Shown here in pieces: positions 46,801-59,688 of a DNA stretch of 64,000 nucleotides; the first letter of the stretch is position 1; every line of letters starts with the position of its first letter. Both the position numbers and the translations under genes were made by a program. The notes beneath the pieces are model-generated. The model saw nothing but the letters and a program-made list of their open reading frames with translations, was not told the origin of the DNA and made no database searches. The stretch is from Proteles cristata cristata (lineage: Eukaryota; Chordata; Mammalia; Carnivora; Hyaenidae): contig JAESUZ010005166.1 in the NCBI GenBank assembly GCA_017311185.1, positions 496,001-560,000 of the forward strand, in the 5' to 3' direction.

Positions 46801-47923
46801 TATTAAAAGAATTATTCACCATGATTAAGTATGATTCATTCCTGGGTTGCAGGGCTGGTTCAACATTCTCAAATAATCAATGTGATACATCACATAGAAT
46901 AAAGGATAAGAACCGTAAGATCCTGTCATTAGATACAGAAAAAGCATTTGACAAAATACAGCATCCTTTCTTAATAAAAACCCTCAAGAAAGCCAGGATG
47001 GAAGGAACATACTTTAATGTCATAAAAGCAATATATGAAAGGCCCACAGCTAATATCATCCTCAATGGGGAAAAAAATGACAGCTTTCCCCCTGAGATCA
47101 GAAACACGACAGGGATGTCCCCTCACACTACTGTTATTCAACATAGTGTTGAAAGTTCTAGCCTCAGCAATCAGACAAAACAAAAGGCAGCCAAATTGGC
47201 AAAGAAAAAGTCAAATTTTCACTCTTCACAAATGACATAATACTCTACATGGAAAATTTGAAAGACTCCACCAAAACACTGCTAGAGCTGATACACGAAT
47301 TCAGCAAAGTTGCAGTATATAAAATTAACATACAGAAATCGGTTGCATTTTTACACACTGATAAGGAAGGAATTTATCCCATTTAGGATTTCACAAAACC
47401 ATAAAATACCCAGGTATTGTATGAAGAAGACACAAAGAAATGGAAAATTATTTCATGTTCATGGATTGGAAGAACAAATATTGTTAAAATTTCAATACTA
47501 CCCAATGCAATCTACACATCCCATGCAATTCCAATTAAACAGAACTCTTCACAGAGCTAGAACAAACAATCCTAAAATTTGTATGGAACCACAAAAGACC
47601 CTGAATAGCTGATGTAATATTGAAAAAGAAAACCAAAGCTGGAGGCATCACAGTCCCAGACTTTTACCTGTATTACAAAGCTGAATCATCAAGACAGTAT
47701 GGTTCCGGCAAAAACAAAAACAAAAACAAAAACAATTAAAAAACAAAAAGCAAAAAACCAGACTGGACTAGAATAGAGAACTCAGAAAGAGACCTAAAAA
47801 TATATGGCTGGCAAACTTGACAAAGCAGGAGATAGTATCCAATGGAAAAAAGACAATTTCTTTAGCAAATGGTGCTGTGAGAAATGCACAGCAACATGCA
47901 GAAGAATGAAACTGGACCAATTT

Positions 47924-50900
47924 TTTTTTTAATATTTTTATTTTTATTTATTTTTTTTACAAATAGTTTATTGTCAAATTAGTTTCCACATAACACTCAG
48001 TGCTCATCCCGACAAGTGTCCTCCTCCATGCCCATCCCCCCTCCCCCCCACATCCACCAGTCCTCAGTTTTTGTCAGCATTCAAGAGTCTCTCATGGTTT
48101 GCCTCTCTCCCTTTCCCCCACCATTTCCGCCCTTCTTCTCCCCCTTGGTCCTCCGTCAAGTTCCTCCTAATCCTCCTATACGTGCACACATATGATATTT
48201 GTCCTTCTCTGCCTGACTTATTTCGCTCAGCATAACGCCCTCAAGGTCCATCCATGTTGCTACACAGGCCAGATTTCATTGTTTCTCATTGCCATGTAGT
48301 ATTCCATGGTATAGATAAACCACATCTTCTTGATCCATTCATCTGTTGATGGACACTTAGGCTCTTTCCAGGTTTTAGCTATTGTGGAGAGTGCTGCTAT
48401 GAACATTGGGGTACATGTGCTCCTATGCATCAGCATTTCTGTATCCCTTGGGTAAATTCCTAGCAGTGCTATTGCTGGGTCATAGGGGAGTTCTATTGTT
48501 AGTTTCCTTAGGAACCTCCACACTGTTTTCCAGAGGGGCTGCACCCGTTTACATTCCCACCAACAGTGTAGGAGGGTGCCCGTTTCTCCACATCCTCGCC
48601 AGCATCTAGAGTTCTCTGATTGGCTCATTTTAGCCACTCTGACTGGCGTGAGGTGGTATCTCAGTGTGGTTTTGATTTGTATTTCCCTGATGAGGAGGGA
48701 TGCTGAGCATCGTTTCCTGTGTCTGTTGGCCATCTGGATGTCCTCTTTGGAGAAGTGTCTGTTCATATCTTCTGCCCATTTCTTCACTGGGTTGTTTGTT
48801 TTTCGGGCGTGTAGTTTGGTGAGTTCCTTGTAGATTCTGGATATCAACCCTTTATCTGATATGTCATTTACAACTATCTTTTCCCATTCCGTTGGTTGCC
48901 CATTAGTTTTCTGGGTTGTTTCCTTGGCTGTGCAGAAGCTTTTAATCTTGATGAGGTCCCAATTGTTTATTTTTGCTCTTGATTCCCTTGCTTTTGGGGA
49001 TGTGTCAAGTAAGAAGTTGCTGCGGTGGAGGTCAAGGAGGTTGTTTCCTGCTTTCTCCTCTAGGTGTTGATAGTTTCCTGTCTCATGTTCAGGTCCTTTA
49101 TCCATTTTGAGTTTATTTTTGTGCATGGTGTGAGAAAATGATCTAGTTTCATTCTTCTGCATGTTGCTGTCCAGTTCTCCCAACACCATCTGTTAACAAG
49201 GCTGTCTTTTTTCCATTGGATATTCTTTCCTGCTTTGTCAAAGATCAGTTGGCTGTATACTTTGGGTCCACTTCTGAGTTCTCAATTCTGTTCCATTGGT
49301 CTATGTGTCTGTTTTTGTGCCAATACCATACTGTCTTGATGATGACAGCTTTGTAATAGAGGTTAAAGTCTGGGATGGTGATCCCTCCCATTTTGGTTTT
49401 ATTTTTCAGGATTACTTTGGCTATTCGGGGTCTTTTGTGGTTCCATACAAATTTTAGGTTAGTTTGCTCTAACTTTGAGAAGTATGCTGGTGCAATTTTG
49501 ATTGGAATTGCATTGAATGTGTAGAGTGCCTTAGGTAGTAATGACATCTTAACTATATTTATTCTTCCTATCCATGAGCATGAAATGTTTTTCCATTTCT
49601 TTGTGTCTTCTTCAATTTCCTTCATAAGTTTTCTATAGTTTTCATCATACAGATCTCTTGTATCCTTGGTTAGGTTTATTCTGAGGCATTTTATGGTTTT
49701 TTGTGCAGTTGTGAATGGGATCAGTTTCTTGATTTCTCTTTCAGTTGCTTCATTGTTGGTGTATAAAAATGCAACCAATTTCTGTACGTTGATTTTGTAC
49801 CCTGCAACTTGGCTGAATTGTTGGATCAGTTCTAGTAGGCTTCTGGTGGAGTCTGTCGGGTTTTCTATGTAGAGTATCATGTCATCTGCGAAGAGTGAAA
49901 GTTTGACTTCCTCTTTGCCAATTCTGATGCCTTTGATTTCCTTTTGGTGTCTGATGGCTGATGCTAGGACTTCCAGCACTATGTTAAACAGCAGTGGTGA
50001 GAGTGGGCATCCCTGTCGTGTTCCTGATCTCAGGGGGAAAGCTCTGAGTTTTTCCCCGTTGAGGATGATGTTAGCTGAAGGCTTCTCATAGATGGCTTTG
50101 ATGATGTTTAAGTAAGTTCCTTCTATCCCAACTTTCTCTAGAGTCTTTATTAAGAAGGGATGCTGTATTTTGTCAAATGCTTTTTCTGCATCTATGGACA
50201 GGATCATATGGTTTTTATCTTTTCTTTTATTGATATGATGTATCACATTGATTGATTTGCGAATGTTGAACCAGCCCTGTAACCCAGGAATGAATCCCAC
50301 TTGATCTTGGTGGATGAATCTTTTTATGTGCTGCTGGATTCAATTTGCAAGGATCTTGTTGAGAACTTTTGCATCTGTATTCATCAAGGATATTGGCCTG
50401 TAGTTCTCTTTTTTTGCTGTATCTCTGTCTGGCTTGGGAATCAGACTGATGCTGGCTTCATAAAATGAGTCCGGGAGTTTTCCTTCGCTTTCTATTTTTT
50501 GGAATAGCTTGAGAAGAATTGGGATTAATTCTGTTTTAAATGTCTGGTAGAATTCCCCAGGGAAGTCATCAGGTCCAGGGCTCTTATTTGTTGGGAGATT
50601 TTTGATAACTGATTCAATTTCTTCACTCGTTATGGGTCTGTTCAGGTTTCCTGTTTCTTCCCGTGTGAATTTTGGTAGTGAGTGTGTGTTTAGGAATTTG
50701 TCCATTTCTTCTAAGTTGTTCAATTTGTTGGCATATAATTTTTCATAGTATTTCCTGATAATTGCTTGTATTCCTGAGGGGTTGGTTGTAATAAGTCCAT
50801 TTTCATTCATAATTTTGTCTATTTGGGTGCTCTCTCTTTTCTTTTGGATAAGTCTGGCTAGAGGTTTGTCAATTTTGTTTACTTTTTCAAAAAACCAACT

Positions 50901-51471
50901 CTTGGTTTCATTGATCTGTTCAATTGTTTCTTTGGTCTCTATGTTGTTTATTTCTGCTCTAATTTTTACTATTTCTCTTCTTCTACTGGGTTTAGGGCGT
51001 TCTTGTTGCTCTGCCTCTAGTTCCTTTAGGTGAGCTGTTAGATTTTAGACTTGCGCTTTTTCTAATCTCTTGAAATAGGCCTGGAGAGCAATGTACTTTC
51101 CTCTTAGGACTGCCTTTGCCGCATCCCATAGATTTGGAATTGTTGTGTTTTCATTTTCATTTGTTTCCATATATTTTTTAATTTCATCTCTAATTGCCTG
51201 ATTGGCCCATTCATTCTTTAGAAGGGTGTTCTTTAACCTCCATGTTTTTGGAGGTTTTCCAGACTTCTTCCTGTAATTGATTTAAAGTTTCAAAGCATTA
51301 TGATCTGATAGTGTGCATGGTATGATCTCTATTCTTTTATATTTATTGAGGGCTGCTTTATGTCCCAGTATGTGATCTATCTTGGAGAATGTGCCATGCG
51401 CACTTGAGAAGAAAGTAAATTCCCTGGCCTCAGGATGTAAAGCTCTAAATATATCCGTCAGATCCATCTGG
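47924..51471 (-). mobile_element. Younger L1, minus strand, inserted in the older L1
   Basis: 5'-truncated L1 of 3548 bp. Its poly(A) tail appears as T-rich sequence at 47924-47962, then the 3' UTR, then ORF2 on the minus strand. It is flanked by a perfect 16-bp TSD GAAACTGGACCAATTT at 47908-47923 and 51472-51487. The 5' truncation falls in the endonuclease domain. It closely matches the L1 at 36547-38669. Confidence 0.96.
48260..51467 (-). pseudogene. L1 ORF2 remains on the minus strand
   Basis: Open blocks, read from high to low coordinates: 51467-51282 (endonuclease C-terminus with an SDH motif), 50810-50340, 50300-49245 (reverse transcriptase, LFADDMI) and 49189-48260 (Cys-rich C-terminus). 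Stops or frameshifts separate them near 51280, 50320 and 49210, so no full protein can be made. Confidence 0.9.
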
Positions 51472-51652
51472 GAAACTGGACCAATTTCTTACTCCATACA
51501 CAAAAATAAGTTCAAAATGGATAAAAGACCTAAATGTGAAACCAGGAACCATCGAAACCCTACAGTAAAAAACAGGCAGCAACCTCTTTGACCTCAGCTG
51601 CAGCAACTTATTAATTGACAGGTCTCGGGAGGCAGGGAAAATAAAAGCAAAA

Positions 51653-52305
51653 ATGAACTACTGGGACCTCATCAAGATAAAAAGCTTCTGCAAAGCAAAG
51701 GAAATAATCAGCAAAGCTAAAAGGCAACCTACAGAATGGGAGAAGACCTTTGCAAATGATATGTTGGATAAAGGGTTAGTACCCAAAATCTATGAAGAAC
51801 TTATGAAACTCAACATCCAAGACACAAACAATCCAGTGAAGAAATGGGCAGAAGACATGAATAGATGCTTTTCCAAAGAAGACATCCAGATGGCTAACAG
51901 ACACATGAAAAGATGCTCAACATCACCCATCATCAGGGAAATACAAATCAAAACCACATTGGGATACCACCTCATACCAGTCAGAGTGGCTAAAATTAAC
52001 AACTCAGGAAACAAGATGTTGACAAGGATGTGGAGAAAGGGAAACCCTCTTGCACTGTTGGTGGGAATGCAAACTGGGGCAGCCACTCCCCAGTTTAGAG
52101 GGAGTGTGGTGCTTCCTCTAAAAATTAAAAACAGAATTACCCTAAGACCCAGCAATTGCAACACTATGAATTTATCCAAAAGATACAAGAGTGCTGATTC
52201 GAAGGGGCACAGACACCCCAATGTTTATAGCAGCTCTATCAACAATAGCCAAATTATGGAAAAACCCAAATATCCATTAACTGATGAATGGATAAAGAAG
52301 ATGTG

Positions 52306-52306
<1 letters not shown>
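51653..52306 (+). pseudogene. ORF2 C-terminus of the outer L1
   Basis: A 217-codon open frame equivalent to the last part of L1 ORF2. It includes '[20 protein letters not shown]' but has lost the frame before the normal end. It continues the outer L1 after the inserted copy. Confidence 0.85.

Positions 52307-52307
<1 letters not shown>

Positions 52308-52338
<31 letters not shown>
52308..52338. repeat. (AC)n microsatellite
   Basis: About 15 AC units in the 3' part of the outer L1. Confidence 0.95.
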
Positions 52339-52340
<2 letters not shown>

Positions 52341-52753
52341 GGAATACAACTCAGCAATGGAAAAGAATGGAATATTGCCATTAGCAACAACATGTATGGA
52401 ACTGAAGGGTATTATGCTAAGCGAAATGTCAGTAAGGGAAAGACAGATATACAATTTCACTCATATGTGGAATTTGAGAAAATTAACAGATGACCATAGG
52501 GGAAAGGAAGGAAAAATAAGATAAAAAGAGAAAGGGGAGCAAACCATAAGAGACTCTTAAATAGAGGGAACAAAGGGAGGGTTGCTAGAAGGGTGTTGGT
52601 GTGGGGGGTGGGGGGTGGGCACTGAGGAGGGTACTTGTTGGGATGAGCACTGGGTGTTGTAGATAAATGATTAATCACTAATATCTACTCCTGAAACCAA
52701 GAATACACTGTACGTTAGCTAACCTGAGAATAATAAAAAGAATAAAAGTACAG

Positions 52754-53980
52754 TTTGTTGGTGTACTGATATACACAAATGAAAAGTCCAAATTAGAAAA
52801 GTATGAGATTAATAACCAAGTGTGTTATTTGCATAGGTGTATACTTCCCTACACACTTTAATATTTTGTATGTTAGAATGATTTTAGGTTTTTTTCTGGT
52901 TTAATGTCTATCTTGTAATATTTATAATTGTGCAGTGATTTTGTGCATTTGGAAGCAATACTCCCATTTTTCTTATGGACTCCTTAGAACAATCCTGAAG
53001 CAGGAAAAAAAAAAGAATGAAAGGTGGGATACTTTGAGAGTAAGCAACTTTTTGAGGCTCCTTTATGTTCCATTTCTTGCTGGTTACTTAGTAGAGCTGG
53101 ATCAAAATTTTAATCTCAATATCCTGTTTAATACCCCTCATGTCAATAAAATCATGAGCTGAAATAATTCACAAACATTTGTTTGGTGTTCATTGATTTG
53201 GCATCCACTTTGATTTCTGTGTTGGTTAATAGGTGTTGGCTCTCAGCCCTAAATCTCTTGTATTCTTTTGTGATGTTGCTACTTGGATCCTGTAAGTCAT
53301 ATTTTGCCTTTACTAGCTGGCTTCCTGTTAGATTCTGCCGGCGGGGGGGGGGAGGGGGGCACCAGAGGGGACCCCTTCTCCTCTTGCTCTTTATTTCTTT
53401 CAAAATCACCCAGCAGCATTTCTGCCCATTGGCAGTGACAGCTTTTTTCATTTTATCCTCAACTTCCACAACCAGCTTCATCACCTTCCCTCAGAGATGT
53501 CAATGCCAGCTGACTGCCACCCCTTCTTCAAAAGATGTGAGCCCCATCTCTGCGGGGATCCTCCCCCAAATCCCATTACCAGCACCAGCTGGGCAGGCAA
53601 TACATTCTCCTCAGAGATCTGCGTCCCCACTCCACGGGTGCCCTTCCTTCAAGCTTTCATATTCTGACACCTTCAAAGTCTTTCCTTTATGGAGGCATGG
53701 AGGCTGGACCTAAAGTTTGTTTTATGTATTTTGTTTTGAAATCTCTGTGTTACCTTGCTATTTGACTTCTTCTTTTGTGGTCCTCTAATACAAATCTCTT
53801 TATATTAAATTTACTGTTCAAATAACTGATGTGACTTCTGTTTTCTTCGGTGTGCTTGAATGATAAAAGTCCCTGACATTGGTTTAGAAAATGGTTTGGA
53901 ATTGTTTTAGGGCAAGGACGGTAGTAAATGGATTTCATCTTAAATGGAAATTTCAAATGATTAGTGGCCTGATCATTTGC
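52754..53980. other. No confident gene; G-rich run at 53340-53380
   Basis: The part 53190-53700 looks like an ancient interspersed repeat ('CTAGCTGGCTTCCTGTTAGATTCTGCC') that I cannot name. A run of 10 G and one of 6 G at 53343-53359 could form a G-quadruplex. The open frame over 53183-53713 has no recognisable protein similarity. Confidence 0.4.
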
Positions 53981-54689
53981 AAGTCAATCCTGGCCAAGAT
54001 TGCCATTACCAGGATGGATGTCCTTCCTTTTGTAGAATTTAATATAAATGGAGTCATACAGCGTATACTCATGTTGGACTAATTTCACTCGGCATAAAGT
54101 TTCTCAGATACATCTGTGTTGTTGCATGAATCAGTAACTTGTTCTTTTTAATTTTTGCATAGCATTCTATTACATTAGGAATAAAGCTGCTATGAACATT
54201 CATGTACAAGTTTTACTGTAAACGTGTTTTTATTTCTCTTGGGTAAATTTGTGGGAGTGCCAATGCTGTGGCATATGATAAATGTATATTTAACTTCATA
54301 AGAAATTGTCAAGTGATTTTCCAAATTGAGCTCCAGTTGCTCCACCTGTTCACTAACCCTTAGTATTATCAGTCTTCCAAATTTTTATGTTTATGTCTTT
54401 TACAAACCTGACTTTTGAATACATTTAGCCATAAGGTGAAAAAAGACTATAGTCTGAATGCTTACTTACGTATGTCTTGACATAGTCTTTTCAACTTTAG
54501 CTATTGTAGTGAGAATGTTGTGCTATCTTACTGTGGTTTTAATTTGCATTTCTTCATGACTAATGATGTTAAGCCTCCTTTCATATGCTTATTGGACATT
54601 CATGCATCTCCTTTTATAAAGTGTTCAAATCTTTTGCTTCGTTTTAGTTTTTTTAACGAATGAATTCAAAGAGGTCTTCATAAATTTTG

Positions 54690-56111
54690 TTTGCTTTTTG
54701 CATTTTATTTATTATTAATGGTTTCAGGAGTAGTGAGTAGTGACTCATAACTTACATATAATACCCATTGCTCATCCCAACAAGTGCCCTCTCTAATGGC
54801 CATCACCTCATTCAACATCCCTCCCCACAACCCTCAGTTTGTTCTCTGTATTTAAGAGTGTCTTATGGTTTGCTTCCTTCTCTCTTTTTATCTTATTTTT
54901 CTTTCCTTTCTCTTATGTTCATCTGTTTTGTTTCTTAAATTCCACATGGGTCAAATCATATATTTATCTTTCTCTGACTTATTTCACTTAGCATAATACA
55001 TTCTAGTTCCATTCATTTGTTGCAAATGTCAAGATTTCATTCTTTTTGATTGCCAAGTAATATTCCATCATGTGTGTCTGTATGTGTGTGTGTACACACA
55101 CACCACATCTTCTTTATCCATTCATCAATTGATGGGCATTTGGGCTCTTTCCATTATTTGGCTATTGTTGATAGTACTGTTATAAACATTGGGGTACATG
55201 TGCCCCTTTGAATCAGCATTTTTGTATCTTTTGGACAAATTCCTAGTAGGGCAATTGCTGGGTTGTAGGGGAGCTCTATTTTTAATGTTTTGAGGAACCT
55301 CCATACTGTTTTCCAGAATGGCTGCACCAGTTTGCATTCCTAACACCAGTGCAAAAGAGTTTCCTTTTCTCTGCATCCTCACCAACATCTGTCGTTTCCT
55401 GAGTTGTAAGTTTAGCCATTCTGACATGTGTGAGGTGGTATCTCATTGTGGTTTTGATTTGTATTTCCCTGATGATTAGCGATGTTGAACATCTTGCCAT
55501 GTCCCTGGAAGCCATTTGGAGGTCTTCCTTAGGAAAGTGCCTGCTCACAACCTTTGCCCACTTTTTCACTGGATTATGTGTGTTTTTTTGGGTGCTGAGT
55601 TTGATAAGTTCTTTATAGATTTTGGATACTAACCCTTTTTCTGATATGTCATTTGCAAATAACTTCTCCCATTCTGTAGGTTGCCTTTTAGTTTTATTAA
55701 TTGTTTTCTTTGCTGTGCAGAAGCTTTTTTTTTTTTTAAAGTACAAAGACTTGAACTTCCTGATTTTATTTTATTTTATTTATTTATTTTTTAATGTTTT
55801 ATTTCTAGGAAAGAGAGAGAGACAGCGTGAGCAGGGGAGGGTCATAGAGAGAGGGAGTCACAAATTGAAACAGGCTCCAGGCTCTGAGCCGGCAGTCAGC
55901 ACAGTGCCCGACGCGGGGCTCGAACCCACGAACCGCGAGATCATGACCTAAGTGAAAGTCTAACTGAATAAGCCACCCAGGCGCCCCTACTGTGCAGAAG
56001 CTTTTATATTGATGAGGTCCCAACAGTTCATTTTTGTTATTATTTCTCTTGCCTTCAGAGACATGTCAAATAAGAAGTTCCTGTGGCTGAGGTCAAAGAG
56101 GTTGCTGCCTG
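54690..56111 (-). mobile_element. Carnivore L1 3' fragment, minus strand
   Basis: A 3' UTR ('TTCTCTGTATTTAAGAGTGTCTTATGG') and ORF2 C-terminus on the minus strand, 5'-truncated. It is flanked by TTCATAA(A/G)TT at about 54682 and 56112 as an imperfect TSD. It interrupts the old L1 and is itself interrupted by SINE 55729-55989. Confidence 0.8.
55729..55989 (-). mobile_element. Felid SINE with an apparent 3'-transduced segment, minus strand
   Basis: The SINE proper is 55790-55987 (GCCACCCAGGCGCCCC head on the right). Beyond its AAATAAATAAAATAAAATAAAA tail, SINE-strand sequence continues with about 33 bp of non-SINE DNA (55738-55770 on the + strand), then a second poly(A). The TSD CTGTGCAGAAGCTTTT at 55713-55728 and 55990-56005 encloses the whole block, so SINE plus extra segment inserted together. 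Confidence 0.85.
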
Positions 56112-56678
56112 TTCATAAGTTCTTCACACAAGTCCTTCGTCAGCTATAGGAAAAGCAAATATTTTCTCCCATTCTGTGACTTGCTTTTCATTTCCTTAAA
56201 GTATCTTTAAAAGAGAAGTTTTAAATTATGATGAAGTTCAATTTATCCATTTCTCTCCTATAACTGGGGTACTTTGCATTTTATAGCTAACAAATCTTTG
56301 CCAAGTTTGTTACAATATTCTAAATTTTCCTCTAGAAGTTTTATAGGTTTAGCTTTCATGTTGTTAGTATATAACCCATTTGAGTTGATTTTTGTGTATG
56401 GTGAAAATAGAGGCCAAGGTTCATTTTTTCCAAGTGGCTAATCAGTAGAGCCAGCACATTAATTATAAGACTATTTTGTCTTGTTATATCTTACAAAACT
56501 CAATTGACCATATGTATGGATGGGTTTATTTATGATACGGTATTTTGTTTCATTAATATCTACATTTAACCTTATGTTGACATCACGCTGTCTTATTACT
56601 TGACTTTTTTTTAAGTTTTAAAATCAGGTAGTCTAAGTCCTCTCACCTTTGTCTTCTTTTTTACAAATTATATTGGCA

Positions 56679-56830
56679 GGGTACCTGGTTGGCTCAGTTG
56701 GTTAAGTATCTGACTCCTGATCTCAGATCAGGTCTTGAGCTCAAATCTTGCTTGAACTCAGAGTTGTGAGTTCAAGCCCCTTGTTGGGATCTGCATTGGG
56801 TGAGAAGCCTACTTAAAAAAAAAAAAAAAA
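56679..56830 (+). mobile_element. Carnivore SINE, short-body type
   Basis: GGGTACCTGGTTGGCTCAGTTGG head, partial internal duplication around the B box ('GAGCTCAAATC ... GAGTTCAAGCCCC'), TGAGAAGCCTACTT end and poly(A). Confidence 0.88.
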
Positions 56831-58068
56831 CCCACCTCTGTATTGGCCGTTCTTGGTCCCTGGTATTTCCATATACATTTTAGAATAAGCTTGTTAATTT
56901 TTATAACATTCTGCTGACATTATGATTGGTACTGCATTGAATCTACAGATCATTTTGAGAATTGAGCTTTCTGATATATGAACATGGTAGGTCTTTCCAT
57001 TTAGAAATAAAATCCTTGTGGATACATTTAACAAGATATTTGTAAGTACTGTACACTAAAAACTACAAAACAGTGTAGATCATTTTTTGGCCCTCAATTT
57101 CAACATTATTTTGTAGCTTTTAATGTACAGTACTTTCAAATACCTTGTTAAGCGTATCTCATAGTATTTTATGTTATTTTTAAGTGTTATTTTTAATAAT
57201 TTTACTTTTTGTTTCTAGTATATAAAAATAGTAAATTTTTGTATTTTGGCTATCCATCCTTCAATTCACTTAGTAGGTCTCGTAGTTTGTTTTCTGGGTA
57301 TTTGGTTTTTTTGTTTTGTTTTGTTTGTAAATTGCTTAGGATTTTCTACGTAAATAATCATGTCATCAATGGATAGAGGTAATTTCATCAATGGATAGAG
57401 GAAATTTCATTTTTTTTCCTTTCCAATATGAGGTCTTTTATTTGTTTTATCGTCTCATTGCATTGCCTAGGACCTCCAGTACAGTGTAGACTAAAGAGTG
57501 AACATCCTTGCCTTGGTCCAGTCCCAGGGGGAAAGCATTCATTCTTTTACCACTAAGTGTGATATTAGCTTGATTTTTGCAGATTCACTTTAACTGAATG
57601 AAGAAGTTCCCTTCTATTCCCAGTTTGCTGAGGGTGTTTATCATGAGTGCTGAATTTGATTAATGCTTTCTCTGCAAATCAGATGATTATATAGGTTTTC
57701 TCCTTTATCTTGTCAATATGGTATATTTCATTGATTTTCTTTGAAGGTTAAACTAACTTTGTATTCCTCAGATAAAATCTAAAGTATCTGTTGTGACATG
57801 TCATATTTTTCCTTTTAACATATTTTTTCCTTTTTCCTGGATATTTTGCTACTAGATAAGGGTTTTGTGTCAATATTCATAAGAAATATTGGTGTATATT
57901 TTTTCCTTATGTCTTTTTCTGGTTCTGGTATTAGAGTAATGGGGGCCTCGTGAAGGTAGTAGGGAAGTGTCGGCTCTTATTTTCATAAAGAATTTGTGTA
58001 GGATGATCTTATTTCTTCTTTAATTGATGAAATTTATAATGATTTTGGATTCAAGTTTTAAACTGTAA

Positions 58069-58270
58069 TTTTTTTAATGTTTGTTTTTCGTTTATTGATT
58101 GATAGAGACTATGAGTAGGAAAGGGGTAGAGAGAGATGGAGAGAGAATCCCAAGCTGGCCCTGTGTTGTCAGCATGGAGTCTGAGGTGGGTCTCCATCTC
58201 ACTGTGAGATCATGACCTGAGCTGAAATCAAGAGTTTGCCACTTAAACACTTGAGATACCCAGGAACTCT
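58069..58270 (-). mobile_element. Carnivore SINE, diverged, minus strand
   Basis: TTTATTGATTGATAGAGAC tail region on the left, GATCATGACCTGAGC in the middle, degenerate ATACCCAGGAACTC head on the right. Confidence 0.8.
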
Positions 58271-58603
58271 TTTAACTTAAAAATTTTTGAGTCTAGTTGG
58301 CACTTTTTCAAGAAATCAGTTCTAAGTTCTTAGTCATATTTATTGGCATAAAGTTCATATTTCCTTCATTATCTTTTAAATGTTGGTAGGATAGGAATAA
58401 TAACCCATCTTATTACTGATTTTGGTAATTTGTCCTTTTAAATTTTTTCTCTTGATAATTCTATCTGAAGTTTATAAATTTTATTGATATTTTCAAAGTA
58501 GCAGCTTTTGCTTTCACTTGTATTCCCTACTGAGTTTTTTTCTGTTTTATTGAAGTATACTTCTAGCTTTATTTCTTCCTCTTTACTATTTGAGTTTAAT
58601 TTC

Positions 58604-58815
58604 TGGGGCAATTGGGTATCTCAGTTGGTTAATCTTCTGATGCTTGATTTCAGCTCAGGTCATGATCTCACGTTGGTGGGATCAAGTCCCACATCAAGCT
58701 CCATGCTAGGCATGAAGCCTTCTTGGGATTCTCTCTCTCTCTCTCTCTCTCTCTCTGCCCCTCCTCTACTCGTGCTCTCACTCTCAAAATAAATGAAAAA
58801 AAAACATTAAAAAAT
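58604..58815 (+). mobile_element. Carnivore SINE
   Basis: GGGGCAATTGGGTATCTCAGTTGG head, long (CT)n tract 58732-58758, CAAAATAAATGAAAAAAAAAC tail. Confidence 0.85.
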
Positions 58816-58929
58816 ATTTCCCTTGTTTTCTTGTTTCTGAAGTTTAGACTTTTCCTTATTAATAGAGGAATCTAAAGTCATAAATTTCACTCTAATCACA
58901 GCTTACCTGCATATATCCTCTTTCATAAC

Positions 58930-59027
58930 ATTTTTTTAAGTAGGCTTTATGCCCAACATGGGGTTTGAACTCATGACCCTGAGATTAAGAGTCATGTGCT
59001 CTACGAACTTAGTCAGCCAGGTGCCCC
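58930..59027 (-). mobile_element. Short carnivore SINE, minus strand
   Basis: TTTTTTTAAGTAGGCTTTATGCCC on the left and CAGCCAGGTGCCCC head on the right. This is the short-body type, like 36440 and 56679. Confidence 0.85.
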
Positions 59028-59553
59028 TAACAAAATATTTTGTTTTCTCTTGTATTTTTTGATTAGGTTGATTTTTAAGTTTCCTATGTCTCACAGCATG
59101 TACCAAATATCTTCCTTTTATTGAACTGTTATGTTGTTGACAGAGAATATTAATCTTTTAAGATTTCTTGAGAATTGCTTTATGGCACAGCCTATGCTTC
59201 ATCTTGATGATTAGTCTATGTGTACTTGATATGTGTATTCTGCTGTAGTTGGGTGGAGTGTTCTACAAATGTCATTTAGGTCAAGTTGGCTGATTTGCAT
59301 TGTGTTCAATATTCTATATATTTACTGATCCTGCTCTCATATTACTGCTCTGTTAATTAGAAGTTCTGAAATTTCTAGAATAGTGTATTTGTCTATTTTT
59401 CCTTTTGGATTACTTATATTTCATGTCTTTAAAAATGCTGATACTAGGTGCATGCCATGTCTTCTTGACAAATTGTTTTACCATATTCCTGATATTCATA
59501 CAGTCACTCCCAACTTACTGATTAGCAGTTCTATTGTATATGATTATTCCATC

Positions 59554-59688
59554 TTTTTTTTTTTTTTTAAAGTAAGCTCCACACCCACTGCAGAGCCCAT
59601 TGCAGGGCTTGAACTCAGAACCTTAAGATCAAGACCTGAGCTGAGATCAAGAGTCCAAAACTTAACTGACTGAGCCACCCAGACACCT
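59554..59688 (-). mobile_element. Short carnivore SINE, minus strand
   Basis: Poly(T), AAAGTAAGCTCCACACCC on the left and GAGCCACCCAGACACC head on the right. Confidence 0.87.

Larger units (their letters stand above)
42691..52737 (+). mobile_element. Near full-length carnivore L1, split by a younger L1
   Basis: Starts GAGACCGAGGAGTTAAGATGGCAGAG: a 5' UTR start with a YY1-type AAGATGGC at 42705-42712. The 5' UTR runs to about 44300. ORF1 remains follow (44325-44573 encodes a coiled-coil-rich N-terminal part, then frameshifts). ORF2 begins near 45240 with endonuclease, then RT (46820-47240), and continues after the insertion at 51488 to about 52410. Then come the 3' UTR and tail. The 16-bp TSD AAGAATAAAA(A/G)TACAG is at 42675-42690 and 52738-52753. 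Without the insertion it is about 6.5 kb, the full-length size. Many stops make it inactive. Confidence 0.9.

Noticed and set aside
51382..52306. Fusion-like frames across the L1-L1 junction at 51472-51487
   Set aside because: Explained by the inner L1 ending at the TSD. The joined frame is a chance result.
53183..53713. 176-codon frame on the + strand and its 110-codon partner on the - strand
   Set aside because: No recognisable domain. It overlaps a poly-G run and what looks like an ancient repeat.
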